Shown: positions 37,381 through 49,900 of the stretch, in pieces
Numbering within the stretch: position 1 is the first letter of the stretch
Layout of the letters: each line of letters begins with the position of its first letter
From: Symbiodinium natans
Lineage: Eukaryota; Sar; Dinophyceae; Suessiales; Symbiodiniaceae
Direction: 5' to 3'
Assembly (NCBI GenBank): GCA_905221605.1
Contig: CAJNDS010001302.1
Location: 391,501-447,500 of the forward strand
Length of the DNA: 56,000 bases
Notes under the pieces: model-generated
Databases searched by the model: none
The model's input: only the letters and a program-made list of their open reading frames with translations
Told to the model about the DNA's origin: nothing
Made by a program: the position numbers and the translations under genes

Positions 37381-39240
37381 GAATTTTGGAATCCACCATA
37401 TGACCGTGTTCATTTTGTCCCCCAGATTTTTCTTGTCGCAGGACCGGCGCGCGCAGTCGTTGCAGCGGCCTCCGGGGAACTTGAGGCTTCCGAGTTTTCG
37501 GGTTTAGGATTTAGGGTTTAGGGTTTGGGATTTAGGGTTTAGGGTTTAGGGTCGAAGGTCTAGGGTCTAGGGTCTAGGGTTGAGAATAGCCCCTCTGAGC
37601 CGAACGCAGACCCAATCGCATTCCTGAAGACCCCCCAAACCCTCTAATATAGGGTTTAGGGTTTGGGGTTTGGGGTTCAGGGTTTAGGGTTTAGGATTTG
37701 GGGCTAGTAGTATTCCCTCATGGTCCCTCTATAGTTTTACTATAATAGCACCCAAAAACCCTGTTCTAATTAGAATTATAATATTTCTGGCCCCTATATT
37801 GTCCAAAGCAACCATTCAAATCAAGTGCGCTCGCATCTTAGACCTAACCAATCCGACTCAGCCAAAATCCTAAGCCGTAAGCCCTGACTCGGACCCTGAG
37901 TAGGCCCTTATTCCCTTCTTTTGGGGGTTGAGGTTCTCTGATAAGCTGCGTTAAGGGCACCCCCTTTTTCATTTCTAGGTTGCCCTTGGGTCTAGCCCCC
38001 GAACCCTGAACCGCGCGCGCCACGAGGCCAAGCCGCTGGATTCCCATGCGTGATGCCGGCGGGTGATTCACTTGGGGGGTTTGGAGTTTAGGGCTTTAGG
38101 GCCCCGGGGGGTTTTGCGGGCCCTCAGCCCTAAAGCCGAAATCCTCAACCGTAAACCCTATAAGCCCTAAACCCCGGGATCCGTATTTACAAAGCTTCAG
38201 AGATTTGATGCGCTTCGATGATTGGGTTATGTACGGGAATTGTGTGGGTTTAGGGTCTAGGGTTTGAGGTGTTGCAAAACCCTGAACCCTAAATCCTAAA
38301 CCCTGAACCCCAAGCGCTTTCAGGGCTTGGGATTAGGGGGGGGGGGGGGGTTTGGGCTTTACAGTAAGGGGTTCAGAGGTCAGTGTTAGCGGGATAGCAG
38401 TGTGATTGAGACTGGAACCATGCCAAGGGGCCTAGGGTTAAACAGTGTCAGCCGTCAAACCCTGTATAGGGTTTGGGGTTGGGGTTTAGGAAATAGGGTT
38501 TGGGGTTAGAGTTTTGGAGTTAGGGTTTGGGGTTTAGGGTTTAGGATTTAGGGTTTAGGCTTAGGAAGATGCCACATGTTTGCCAGGCCTTGTCTGGAGG
38601 GCGAGGAGTATTGGGTCATATGGAGGCTGGGCTGGCTCCAGCTTGGGCCGCGACCCTAGATCCTAAACCCTAAACCCTAAACCCTAAACCCTAAACCCTA
38701 AACCCTAAACCCTAAACCCTACAACCTAAACCCTGCGCTTCAGATACTTTTTGTAAAGCTGTCTCTAGGGATTCGGCTTGGGTGTTTTGGGGTTATTCAA
38801 GGGCTTAAGGAAGAGGGTTTAGGGTTTATAACGGTGAGGGTTGAGGTTTAAGAGGCTTAGGCATCGATGCGGACGAGCCCAAGTAGATCCTTAAACCCGA
38901 AGCCCACATAGATCCGCGCATGACGCGAAATCTTCGGGATCCGCACGGCCTGAAAGGCTGATGGGACATCTGCGTAGGCTGCCGGCAAGCTGCCGCGGCT
39001 TAGCCTTTTTTTAACCTTTTTGAAGCTCTTGTTAAAACCCCTTTTGAACCCTTTATTCATACTTTTGAAACCTTTTTTTTGACTCCTTTAAGAAGCCTTG
39101 TAACAGCTTTACTGTAACGCCCTAAACTTCCCTTGAGCCTCAAGTCTGCATCTACTAGCATGGGCGACGAGGGCCCCAAAATCGCCAGCAGCAACCTTAT
39201 CAAAGCTATTTCTTTGGCGGCCTAAACCCTAAACCTCAAA
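37381..39240. repeat. Islands and degenerate arrays
   Basis: Plus-strand readings: 37381-37500 (40 open codons, with an alternative start after the GTCGCAG acceptor at 37441), 37582-37647, 38178-38246, 38582-38659, 38907-39014 (also open on minus) and 39145-39225 (26 codons then TAA). Dispersed repeats occupy 37715-37800 and 37904-37992. A CCCTAAA array lies at 38660-38719, and a G tract of about 13 bp at about 38337-38350. No domain is recognised in any island. Confidence 0.45.
37904..37992 (+). repeat. Dispersed repeat AGTAGGCCCT...TCTAGGTTGC (copy at 37.9 kb)
   Basis: It shares AGTAGGCCCT, TTCCCTT, AAGGGCACC, TTTTT and TCTAGGTTGCCCTTGGGTCT in the same order with 52835-52946. Similar ends near 16608-16680 and 50290-50345 suggest an older family. 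Confidence 0.5.
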
Positions 39241-40965
39241 CCCCAAACCCCAAACCCTAAACTTGCCCTAAACCCTAAACTCTAAACCATAAACCCTAAA
39301 CCCTATAACCCTAAACCCTAAACTGCCGAGAGCACCGCTGTCCATTTACATGGGCGCTTCGACTGAGGTCCCCAACCGAGCGTCCCCACAGAACGGTGAG
39401 GGAGGGTAAAGCCTCCCGGTAGATGGGGCCTGCAGTGCTCAGAGCTGGAGTAAGCCCGAAATTTGGACCTTTGGTCTTTTTAGGGGGTACCCCCCCGGGG
39501 GGTCTGGGGCCGGTCCAGGGGCGACCTGCACGAGCCCACCCCTTCTGAGACCCCCCTACGACTCTTTTTCCTGGAGCCTCCCACCCTTGAAACTTCCTGG
39601 GCCTTCTAGGACTTCCCTGAATGGCTGGACGCCGACCCACCGGAACCTTTGCAAGCAGAAACTGCCCAGACCCCTGCCCCTAGTGTTTTTGCTCCCCTGG
39701 GGCTGCGTGGGCCGGGGTTTGCCCAGACCCGTAATGATGGTTTTGGGAGTACGCCGTGAAAGCTCCAAGAAGGCTACGAACCACTGACAGGCTCCACAAA
39801 GCTCGGGAGGCCCCACCCTGCTCTTCTCTATAAAAAGCAAGAAAGCCCCCCTTGAGGGGGGTTTGGGCCCTAAACCCTAAATGAGAATAGTTTGGGTGGT
39901 TGGGGTGGGACTACATGCCAACGCAAGCGAGCGGCCCGGGTGCTTTTGGCACCAGTGAGCTTCCCTTCTAGACACCCTAAACCCTAAACTTCTAAACCCT
40001 AAACCCTAAACCCTAAACCCTAAACCCTAAACCCTAAACCCTAAACCCTAAACCCTAAACCCTAAACCCTAAACCCTAAACCCTAAACCCTAAACCCTAA
40101 ACCCTAAACCCTAAGCCCTACCTTCCAAAGGGCCCATCCTTTGCAGGCAAATGAAGGGGGAGATGGTCAAGAACTACCGACCGCAACGCTTCGCGAGCCC
40201 AGAAAGCTCGCTCGGGACCCCAGAGAGGTTGGGGTTTAGGGTTTGGGGTTTGGGGTTTAGGGTTTAGGGTTTGGGGTTTGGGGTTTGGGGTTTAGGGTTT
40301 AGGGTTTAGGGTTTAGGGCTATTTTTTAAACCCTAGGGTTAGGGTTCTTGCATGGGGTCGCCTCCATGGGCTTCGCGGCAACATCTGGCAATGCACGAAC
40401 GTGGGACCCCTAAGACCCCTTGAGCGCTCAACAACCTTAAAGCCCTGAAGCCCTGAACGCTATAAGCCCAGCAAACCCTAAACCCTAAACCCTAAACCCC
40501 AAACCCCAAACCTTAAACCCTAAACCCTAAACCCTAAACCCTAAACTCTAAGAAAGACAGTAAAGCCGCAAGCTCGCAGCGTTTCTGCTCGAAGTCCCTG
40601 AATCGGTTTCTGCAGTTCGGGTTCAAGTTTGTTTTCAAGAGGGGCCTAAACCCTAAACCCTAAACCCTAAACCCTAAACCCTAAACCCAAAACTCTGAGG
40701 GCTTAGGGGGCTGACCATCCTCCGCGCGAAGCCCGAAATCCGTATAGGGTTTAGGGTTTAGGGTTTAGGGTTTAGGGTTTAGGGTTTAGGGTTTAGGGTT
40801 TAGGGTTTAGGGTTTAGGGTTTAGGGCTTCCAGGGTATCGGGCTTGCGGCATACTATGGGCCTCCAGCTCTTCAAGGGTCTCAAGCCAACAGGGTTTAGG
40901 GTTTAGGGTTTAGGGTTTAGGGTTTAGGGTTTAGGGTTTAGGGTTTAGGGTTTAGGGGCTCTGCC
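39241..40965. repeat. Arrays and islands upstream of the KH gene
   Basis: A long CCCTAAA array lies at 39993-40113; TTTAGGG arrays lie at 40228-40318, 40745-40828 and 40892-40955. Plus-strand islands: 39610-39759 (49 codons then TGA, after CTTCTAG), 39883-39969, 40147-40227 (after TTTGCAG, ending at GTTGGG), 40351-40413 (20 codons then TAA), 40551-40645 and 40834-40893. The same-strand bias is consistent with transcribed exons, but links between them could not be shown. Confidence 0.45.
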
Positions 40966-40998
40966 ATGTCTCCCTCCACTCTGGAGGATGTTGTCAAG
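40966..40998 (+). CDS. KH gene exon 1 (start codon)
   Basis: GCCATGT start, 11 codons (MSPSTLEDVVK), ending AAG|GCTGGG (GC donor, phase 0). It is chosen because it joins in phase to exon 2 as a continuous amphipathic helix. Another upstream exon could be the true start. Confidence 0.45.
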
Positions 40999-43900
40999 GC
41001 TGGGCACGCTTGGCTTAGGGAGTTTAGGGTTTAGGGTTTAGGGTTTAGGGTTTAGGGTTTAGGGGTATTCGGGTTTCGTGTTTAAGGTTTGGGCTTTCGG
41101 TTTTGGGATTTTGGGGTTTAGTTGTTTGAGTTTTGAGGTTTGTTCTAGGAATTCAGCTCCCAAGCATCTGCAGCTTTGCGGGTTTCCTTTTCCGTCTCGA
41201 AAAGCTGAGCCCAAACCCGAACAACCAAGACCCGAAACCCTGAGCCCTAAACCCACTAGTACCTGTCTCTTTAAACCCATGGCCAGAAAAGAAAAGTCTG
41301 GAATTCACCCTAAACCCTAAACCCTAAACCCTAAACCCTAATCCCCTATTTTTTTGACCCCTCGGCCTCACAAGCCGCCGGAAAGCTTGAAATCTGATCT
41401 CGAGGCGAGTGGCCAACATTGAAGTGCGAATTCACCTGATCTGCTTTCATTCAGCATATTTCATGTTGCCTACGTAGCCCTCAGGGTCTTCCTGTGTTAG
41501 ATAGAGATTGCCTGATTCCCACATTCCATACCTAGAACTGGCTATGTTCGATCTTTTTGGGGGTACCCTCGACATAAGGCTCCAGATTATGATCGGAAGA
41601 AGGCGACGTGATTTTGAAAACCGGTCATGTAACCTTAGGCTCAAAGTAGCCCAAAAGCCTTATGTTCAAAGGCCTTTGGACACAAAAAAAACTTAAAAAA
41701 ATAAGAGTCCTGAGAGCTTTGGTCAAAGGTGAGGCTCACAGGTTCGGAGTTCCTAAACCCTAAACCCTAAACCCTAAACCCTAAACCCTACAACGGCCTT
41801 TGGACCCGAAAGCTTAAAAAAAAGAGTCCTTAGAGCTTTGGGTAAAGGTGAGGCTCACACACCACGGTAGGCTTGGTAGAGTGGCTTCGGGCAAGTTGAG
41901 GGTTCAGAGGTCCTAAACCTTAAGCCCTAAACCCTGAACCCTGAACCCTAAACCCTAAACCCTAAACCCTAAACCCTAAACCCAAAACCCAAAACCCAAG
42001 CAACCCCAAACGTGGATTTGTGCAGGCTGCAGGCAAAGCCCTCGGACGCAGCTGGGATGATGTGCAGCCCTTCCTCCTCCTCTTGGAGGAGAATTGGTAC
42101 GACTCAGTGGAAAGCCTGAGGCGGGGTCTTCGGTGCTGTGGTGCAGGTTTAGGGCTTGGGGGTCAGGGTTTAGGGTTTAGGCTTAGGGTTTAGGGTTTAG
42201 GGTGTATGGTTTAGGGTTTAGGGTTTATGGTTTAGGGCTTAGCGGTTTGCATCCTTTGACTAGACAAGGTTTCCCAGGAAAAGTGTGCCAAGCATGGGCG
42301 ACCTTCCCGCCCGCAGCCTCAACATCAACATCTATGCACCCTGGGAGCCCCTCTCGACCCCCCGAAATACTCTATACAAGTAATGGGTCTACTGCCCCCC
42401 TCTGTACTACTCCCCCTAGGTTCCCCCCCCCCCCCCCTTGCATGACCTTAACTCGGCTTAATGATCCCTAGACAGCCTTAACTATGTAGGGGGGAGGGAA
42501 GTATAGAGGGCGGTAGTAGGGGAACTCATGAGGGTCGTGCCCCCTATACAAGGGGTGAGGGTTGCGGTGGGGCGCATCCTAAAGCCCCGAGCCCCAAGAT
42601 CTTAGTCCCCAAAACCGAAACCCCAAACCCGAAACCCCAAACCCTAAACCCCAAGTCCGTGTCAACCCTAAAACCCAAACCCGAAAACCCAAACCCGAAA
42701 CCCCAAACCCTAAACCCCAAACCCTAAATTAAACCCCAAACCCGAAACCCGAAACCCTAAACCCTAAACCCTAAACCCTAAACCCTAAACCCTAAACCCT
42801 AAACCACCCAAAGCGGCCGTCCGCAGCGCAGGGCTGCGGGCATCTTCGACCTCCAAGCGCTGGGGATACCACAGCGGTTCGCCAAGGAGCCCGTCAGGGT
42901 TTAGGGTTTAGGGTTAGGGTTTAGGGTTTAGGGTTTAGGGTTTAGGGTTTGGGGTTTGGGGTTTGGGGTTTGGGGTTTAGGGAGTTTTTGGGGGGTGGCC
43001 TTGCTTCATGGTGTTGGTGAGAGTTTAAGATTCCGACTCAGGGCTCCAGGTCTCGGAGCCAATCCTTGAACATCAAAACCCTAAACCCTAAACTTGGGTT
43101 CGGCCGGTCCACACTAACAGTCAAATAACGCCGTGGCCTTATAACACACAGGCCAAAAATAGCACCAGGAATCCCAGTCAATTTTAGCATTTACCGGGTG
43201 CTTATTTTTGTGGGTCTGCTGGTGGTGACTGTTAGTCACATAGCAGCAGAAATAGCACCAGAAATAGCACAAACAATAGCACAAAAAATAGCACCTGAAA
43301 TAGCGCCAGGAATAGCACAAAAAATAGCACCAGAAATAGCACAAACAATAGCACCAGAAATAGCACCAGGAATCCCAGTCAATTTTATCAGCTTAGCATT
43401 TACCGGGTGCTGTTTTTTGTGGGTCTGCTGATGGTGATTGTTAGTCACATAGCACCAGCAACAGCACCAGAAATAGCACCAGAAATAGCACAAACAATAG
43501 CACAAAAAACAGCACCAGAAATAGCACAAACAATAGCACAAAAAAAACACCAGAAACAGCACCAGGAATAGCACAAAAACATGCACCAGAAATAGCACCA
43601 GAAATAGCACCAGGAATAGCACCAGGAATAGCAGGAATCTCAGTCAATTTTTTGGCATTTACCGGGTGCTTTTATTTGTGGGTCTGCTGGTGGTGACTGT
43701 TAGTGTGGACCGGCCGAACCCAACCCTAAACCTTAAAACCCTAAAACCCTAAAACCCTAAAACCCTAAAACCCTAAACCCTAAACCCTAAAACCCTAAAC
43801 CCTAAACCCTAAACCCTAAACCCTAAACCCTAAACCCTAACAGGAGCTTCTGCAGCTATCAGAGGGCGATTCTTGGCCTGAGCACGACCGCAAAGACAAG

Positions 43901-46900
43901 GGCCAAGGCAAGAGCGGCTACAAAGACCACGAGAGCCTTGGGCTGAATAGGGTTTAGGGTTTAGGGTTTCGGGTTTAGGGTTTAGGGTTTAGGGTTTAGG
44001 GTTTAGGGTTTGGGGTCTATGGGCTTCGGGGACTCGAAGCCCTTTGGGTTTGGATTGTTCAGGGCTTCTAGGTTGAGAATGGGGGCTTTTCCGGCTTAGG
44101 GTCAAGGGTGTTGGCCGTTGTTTGGGGGGTTTACGTCCTGTCGCCAAGGCCCCCTAAACCCCTGCACCCCAAAACTCCTAAGCCCCGAAGCCCTAAACCC
44201 TAAACCCCAAAGCCCTAAACCCTAAACCCTAAACAGGAGTGGGAAGGGCCATCGCTCATCCTCGTGGAGCTACGATGTGCCGGCTATAGCATCAGGCACA
44301 CTGAGGGGGTGAATCTGGTTTAGGGTTTAGGGTTTTAGGGTTTAGGGTTTAGGGTTTAGGGTTTAGGGTTTAGGGTTTAGGGTTAGTTTGGGCCTAGCGG
44401 CTTCAGTCAAGGGAGCCATACTCGGACCCCCAAGGATGTGCCCCTAAGAGGTTCCCTCGATCTTTAAGAAGGGTCCCCAGACCCAAGGGTACAACCTTCG
44501 GGGTCCGAGGTAGAATCCCAAGATTCAAGGCTTGGGTTTAGGGTTTAGGGTTTAGGGTTTAGGGTTTATGGATTAGGGCTTAGGATTTAGGGTTTAGGGT
44601 TTATACTGTAGGGGCCGTAAACCACCGATCGCTTTGAACAGTGTCTTCGTAGGGACCTGTCGCGGCTAAACAGGGTTGATTGCTCAGAGTTCCCCAGATA
44701 GCCAAAACTTTATAATCCCTTAAAACCAATATTCTGCAACCATAAACCCTAAGCCCCCTAAACCCTAAACCCTCACGGAAGCTTTCGCAGCAATTTCGAG
44801 GTACTACTCAGCGGATTCCCCAGATGTGTCAGCCACGCGCTATGCCATTGTGAGAGAGTTCATTTGCAACAAGATCACTTCTACTGTCCTCTGGGGCCTC
44901 CGACAGAGAGTGCAGTCATTCCCGCGCTTGGGAACAGCTGCGTATGAGAAGCTTTGGTCGTGGGCTGTACCCTGAACCCTAAACCCTAAACCCTAAACCC
45001 TAAACCCTAAACCCTAAACCCTAAACCCTAATTAAACCCTAAACGATTCTTGATGCGAGCCAGAACAGTCCTCATGGACTGATGGAGTCAGGGATCGGCG
45101 CCATCATCTTGGTGATGCGAGAGGGCAAGCGTCTGGTCATCGGTGCTGGAGACCGTCAGGTGTTTAGGGTTTAATTTAGGGTTTAGGGTTTAGGGTTTAG
45201 GGTTTAGGGTTTAGGGTTTAGGGTTTTGTATTGTCAGATTATCATGACAGTCGCTGGGAAGGGCCCAGAGCAGGATTTCGCAGTTAGTGGCAACTGGGTT
45301 TTGGAGAGTTTGGGCAAGTCTGGCACCCTAAACCCTAAACCCTAACCCTAAACCCTAAACCCTAAACCCTAAACCCTAAACCCTAAACCCTAAACCGCGA
45401 GAGGCTTTGTGCTCTTTAAGATAAGTCTCAGGATTCTGGGATCGTGGGGTGGCCCACGACACCCCCCCCCCCCAGAAGAGCCCTATCATAACAAGTAGTG
45501 AGGCCCGAAGCTGCACGGCTTCAGGGTCTAGGGTTTTGGGTTTAGGGCCGCCCCATTGACCGAAATAGGGTCTCCTCTTTCTGCCTAGTCTGCTTAGGGG
45601 GGGTACATGGTCCCTTAGTATGGACCCTTAAGAGGAGTCGCGTAGAAACCCTAGGGCCAAGGGCCCATACATTAGAACCCTTTGAGGAGGTGAGGCACCA
45701 TATTAAGGGCCCCTGTTACTGTCCTTAGATCCAGCTCCGTGAGCTCTGAGTTCCCTGACCTAAACCCGGTTTAGGGTTTAGGGTTTAGGGTTATAGGGTT
45801 TAGGGTTTAGGGCTTAGGGCTTAGGGCTTAGGGTTTAGGGTTTAGGGTTTAGGGTTTAGGGTTTAGGGTTTAGGGTTTAGGGTTTAGGGTTTAGGGTTTA
45901 GGGTTTAGGGCTTAGGGTTTAGGGTTTAGGGTTTAGGGTTTCGGCGTCTTCAGGTGGCCAGAAAGGCAAAGGCAAAAGCAAAGACAAAGGCAAAGGCAAA
46001 GGGACGGATGGTGACAGCAAAGGTGGCAAAGGCAAGGGCAAGGACAGGGGCTTCAAGGCTTCGGGAGGTTTCGCGTTTTTGCCCCCGACCACCCCTTAGC
46101 CCCTACCCCCTAACCCTGAGGGTCTAGGGTCTAGGGTTTAGGGTGAGGGTGCAGGCTTTCAGGGCTTCAGTTTTAGCGTGTTGGGGTTTCGTGGTCAACC
46201 CCTCAACCCCTAAACCCCTAAACCCCTAAACCCTAAACCCCTCAACCCCTAAACCCCCAAACTCCTAAACCCCTAAACCCTAAACCCTAAACCCCTAAAC
46301 CCCAAACCCCTCAACCCCTAAACCCTAAACCCTGAACCCTAAACCCTAAACCCTAAACCCTAAACCCCTAAACCCCTAAACCCCAAACCCTAAGGGTAAG
46401 GCCGGGCTCAGTCTGAGCCCAGAGGCTCGTTGGAGTTCATGTGTGGGAGGGGTTGGGTGGCGGTCGTTTTGGGTTCGGGGTCTATTGATTAGGGTTTAGG
46501 GTTTAGGGCTTAGGCCACTGCTGAACCAACTGAACCTCGGGGCAAAATGCCAAGAGAAGGACTCTCGTGGCCCGCAGTATGGCCGCTGCTTCGAGTGCGG
46601 CCGCATTCTTAGCCGGGGCAAGGGGCCCTAAACCCGAAACCCTCAGGCTTAAACCCTAAACCCAAAACCTAAACCCTAAACCCAAACCCCTAATTCCTTG
46701 AAACCTTAAAACCCTAAACCCGAAAACCCTAAAACCCTAAACGCCGGTTTTTGAAGGTCAGATGGCGTAGGGGGGAGGGCAGGGATTGGTCTAAGCCAGC
46801 CGCCCCGACCCCTCCATTTCGTCCAAACTCTAGGCCTATAAGACCCAAAGCGAACCAAGGTGGCAGTGGGAGCCACCCTAAACCCTAAACCCTAAATCCT

Positions 46901-49900
46901 AAACCCTAAACCCTACACCCTAAGCCTATCTCGGGAAGCCGGAAATTGAGGATGCGCCGCCGCAGGATTTGTCACTGTTGCCTCAGGGGACACTCAGATA
47001 CTCTGTTGGATCGGACCCTCCACTATTAAGGCATTTGAGGCGCTTATAAGAGGGTTATAGGCACAGTTACAACTGGTAAATAAGTACCCCTAAACCCTAA
47101 ACCCTAAACCAACCGTGAACCTCCAAGTAGGGATTCTCTGAGACTTCGGCAAGTCAACACACCAGGCATGCTGGGTCTCCCGGATGGCTTTTCTGGTGGT
47201 TTAGGGTTTAGGGTTTAGGGTTTAGGATTTAGGGTTTAGGGTTTAGGGTTTAGGGTTTAGGGTTTAGGATTTCGGGTCAGTGCTCCAGGGATACTGTGCT
47301 GGGCTTCTTTGGCGGTGGGTACTTCTGAATGCTCGGGACGCACATCCAGAGGGATACTCATGGGTTCCCCAACTACCCCCCCCCCCCCTCCATACTAACC
47401 CCCCCCCCTAGGTTCCCCCCAATAATTAAGGCTATTTAGGGATAAGTAAGCCTAATTAAGGTTTAATTATTTATGGGGCCCTAAACCCTAAACCCTAAAC
47501 CCTAAACCCTAAACCTGGGGGGGGGGGGGGGGTAGTATGGGGGGTTTCTCTGCGGGCTTCTTTGGCGGTCACTCCATGGCCCAAGGGCCGGGCCGGCAGA
47601 CCGGCCGGAACACGGAGGTGTTAGGGTTTAGGGTTTAGGGTTCAGGGTTAGGGTTTAGGGTGTAGGGTTTAGGCTTTAGGGTTTAAGCGAATTTGTTCGA
47701 CTTTTTTGTCGAAGCCAGGGTTAAGGCTGTTGAAGGCCCAGGGGTAAGCAAGCTGCCCTTGATCTAAGGGAAGTTACATGGAGCCCTTAATATCGTCCCC
47801 TACCTCCTTGACAGGGTTCTGATGTATGGGCCCTTAAAATTTGTAGAGGGTACATAAGGCGTATATAAGGGGTGCCCTGTTAAGGGCCCATGGAACCACC
47901 CCACGAACTGAGGCGGAGACCATTTCGCGAGAGACTGTCCGAAGAAGCAGTCTGAGTCGAGACCATCGGAGCGGTTGAGACCATCGGAGCGCGAATGCCA
48001 ATACACGCACAGGACGCTCGTCCCTTAGTGCCACCCCTACTTAAACCCCAAACCCTAAACCCTAAACCCTGGAGCCTAAACCCTCAAACCTGTCAGACTT
48101 CAGCCCGAAGCCCTAGGAGCCCACACTCCTACACCTGCAAACGCTAGATATAGTGAAGCTCCATAAAGTCCTACCCCTAAACCCTAAACCCTAAGCCCTA
48201 AACCCCAAACCCTAGATGTGGGGTTTCGGATCCCAGCCCAGGATACCGCTGGAGGAGTTGAACCCAACGTTTCCTCTGACGGCCAAGCTCGTGGGAAAAG
48301 GCACGGAGATGGGTTGCTTTATCCCAGATTTGCCGGGCTCACAGGGTGCAGGGTTTAGGGTTCAGGGTTCAGGCTGCAGGGTTAGGGTTTGGGGTTTGGG
48401 GTTAAGGGTACTTAGCTCATTGTTCAGGTCTTCTCGCCCGAGGCAAGAAAACCTGGATTCTTGCTTGGGGTTGATAGAGACGGCGTGTAAAGGCTTCGAT
48501 CTAGGAGGGGCGTTGCGGGTTCATACTGGGGCTCCAGGGGTTTAGGGTTTAGGGTTTAGGGTTGAGGGTTCAGGCTTGTCTTGCTAGGACAGAGGTAGCA
48601 GGATCCCCAAGAAGGCGCAACACCCCTGCAGCTTCACTCAGACCCACCCATGTCCACAAGAACCTTAGGGTGCTTCCCGAAAGTTCGGCCTGAGTTTTTA
48701 GGGTTTAGGGTTCAGGTTCAGGGGTTTCGCGTTTTTATGCAAGGGGTCGGAGCCCCCAAACCACTCGAACAAACCCTAAACCCTAAACCCTAAACGCTAA
48801 ACCCTAAACCCTAAACCCTAAACCCTAAACCCTAAACCCTACGAGACTTCTTTTGGGGTGAGCCTCAACCTGCAGCTCCAAAGCTTCGCACACGCGCCTT
48901 GCGCGCGAGATGGCTCTGGAACCTGGGCCTAAACCCCAATTCCCTGGAGCACAAGGAGCCCTAGTCCCCTGAACCCTTGAAACTTGACACCCTAAACCCT
49001 AAACCCTAGACCCTAGACCCTAAACCCTAAACCCTAAACCCTAAACCCTAAACCAGGCGGCCGCAACGTCAAGCACATCAGCTCCAGCACGGGCGCCTAC
49101 GCCTGGGTTCGGGGACGCGGGTCCGGCCTGAAGGCCGGGTTTGGGGTTTGGGGTTTAGGTTTAGGGTTTAGGGTTTAGGGTTTAGGGTTTAGGGTTTAGG
49201 GTTTAGGGTTTAGGGTTTAGGGTTTAGGGGGCTCGCGAGGTTCACAGGGCTCGTGGTAGAATGTAGGGGTTCAAGAGCAGGGCAGGCGATCACGACCTCT
49301 TCCCGAAGCGTAAACTTACTGGTTCTTAGCAGGGAGTTTATGTCTTAGGTTCCGCACTGAACCCTCGGGATGCATAACTTAGGGGAATATCAGGTCCCTA
49401 CTTCATATCTCCCGAGTTCTGTACGAAAGCCCGAAGCCCAGAACCCTAGAATCCTAGAAGAGTCGGCGCGGAGTTCTCTACTAAGCCCCAAGCCCGAAGC
49501 CCTGAACCCTAAGCCCTAAACCCTAGCCCTAAACCCTAAACCCTAAACCCTAAAACCCGCGAAGACTCGGCGGGAACGCAGGACCAAGGCGGTGAGGAAT
49601 CGGATGAGCCCCTACACATCTTCTTGAAGTGCGACAGCAAGGACGGGAAGTTCGGCCCGAAGCATGTTGAGCCTCAATGGGGTTTAGGGTTTAGGGTTTA
49701 GGGTTTAGGCTTTAGGGTCCCTTATTCGCTGTGTCGGTGGCTTAGGTTCCTTAAGTCACAACCTCCTATTATACAGAAAGGGTAGACCTTTTCTCTCCTG
49801 GGTAATGGGGGTCCTCTTTCGGCCCCTTGCGAACAATATGCCCGCGCTGAGCGGTCACAAGTGTATAGAGGCCACGAGGGCTCTGAAGATTGAGGATCAC

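Larger units (their letters stand above)
43935..45953 (+). repeat. KH gene intron 4: arrays, dispersed repeat and possible extra exons
   Basis: TTTAGGG arrays lie at 43948-44010, 44315-44385, 45165-45228 and 45768-45940; CCCTAAA arrays lie at 44975-45040 and 45326-45395. Plus-strand islands 44237-44317, 44791-44975 (61 codons then TGA) and the linked pair 45045-45159 / 45238-45321 are open. The inverted copy of the GTATGGGCCCTT family is at 45603-45725. Confidence 0.55.
46058..47912 (+). repeat. KH gene introns 5 and 6: C-rich telomere variants, MITE copy, islands
   Basis: CCCCTAAA/CCCTAAA mixture at 46194-46392; CCCTAAA at 46640-46680 and 46876-46915; TTTAGGG at 47200-47268. A TCATGGGTT-family hairpin at about 47358-47550 is interrupted by a CCCTAAA array (47479-47515). 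The GTATGGGCCCTT repeat is at 47770-47898. Islands 46923-47051 (42 codons then TAA) and 47110-47200 are open but not linked in phase to the gene. Confidence 0.5.

Noticed and set aside
39311-39840. Minus-strand ORFs of 94 and 109 codons
   Set aside because: They overlap each other and a plus-strand reading with an acceptor-like start (39610-39759); strand and reality cannot be settled by eye.
10683-40965. Annotating every open island as an exon
   Set aside because: Segments of 60-120 bp are open in at least one of six frames by chance most of the time; without phase links or domains they are reported only as candidates in regional entries.
43114-43647. Overlapping ORFs of 68-128 codons with CYFWCYF or PEIAPEIA repeats
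   Set aside because: They are translations of 12-bp tandem repeats inside the 43094-43723 element on both strands.
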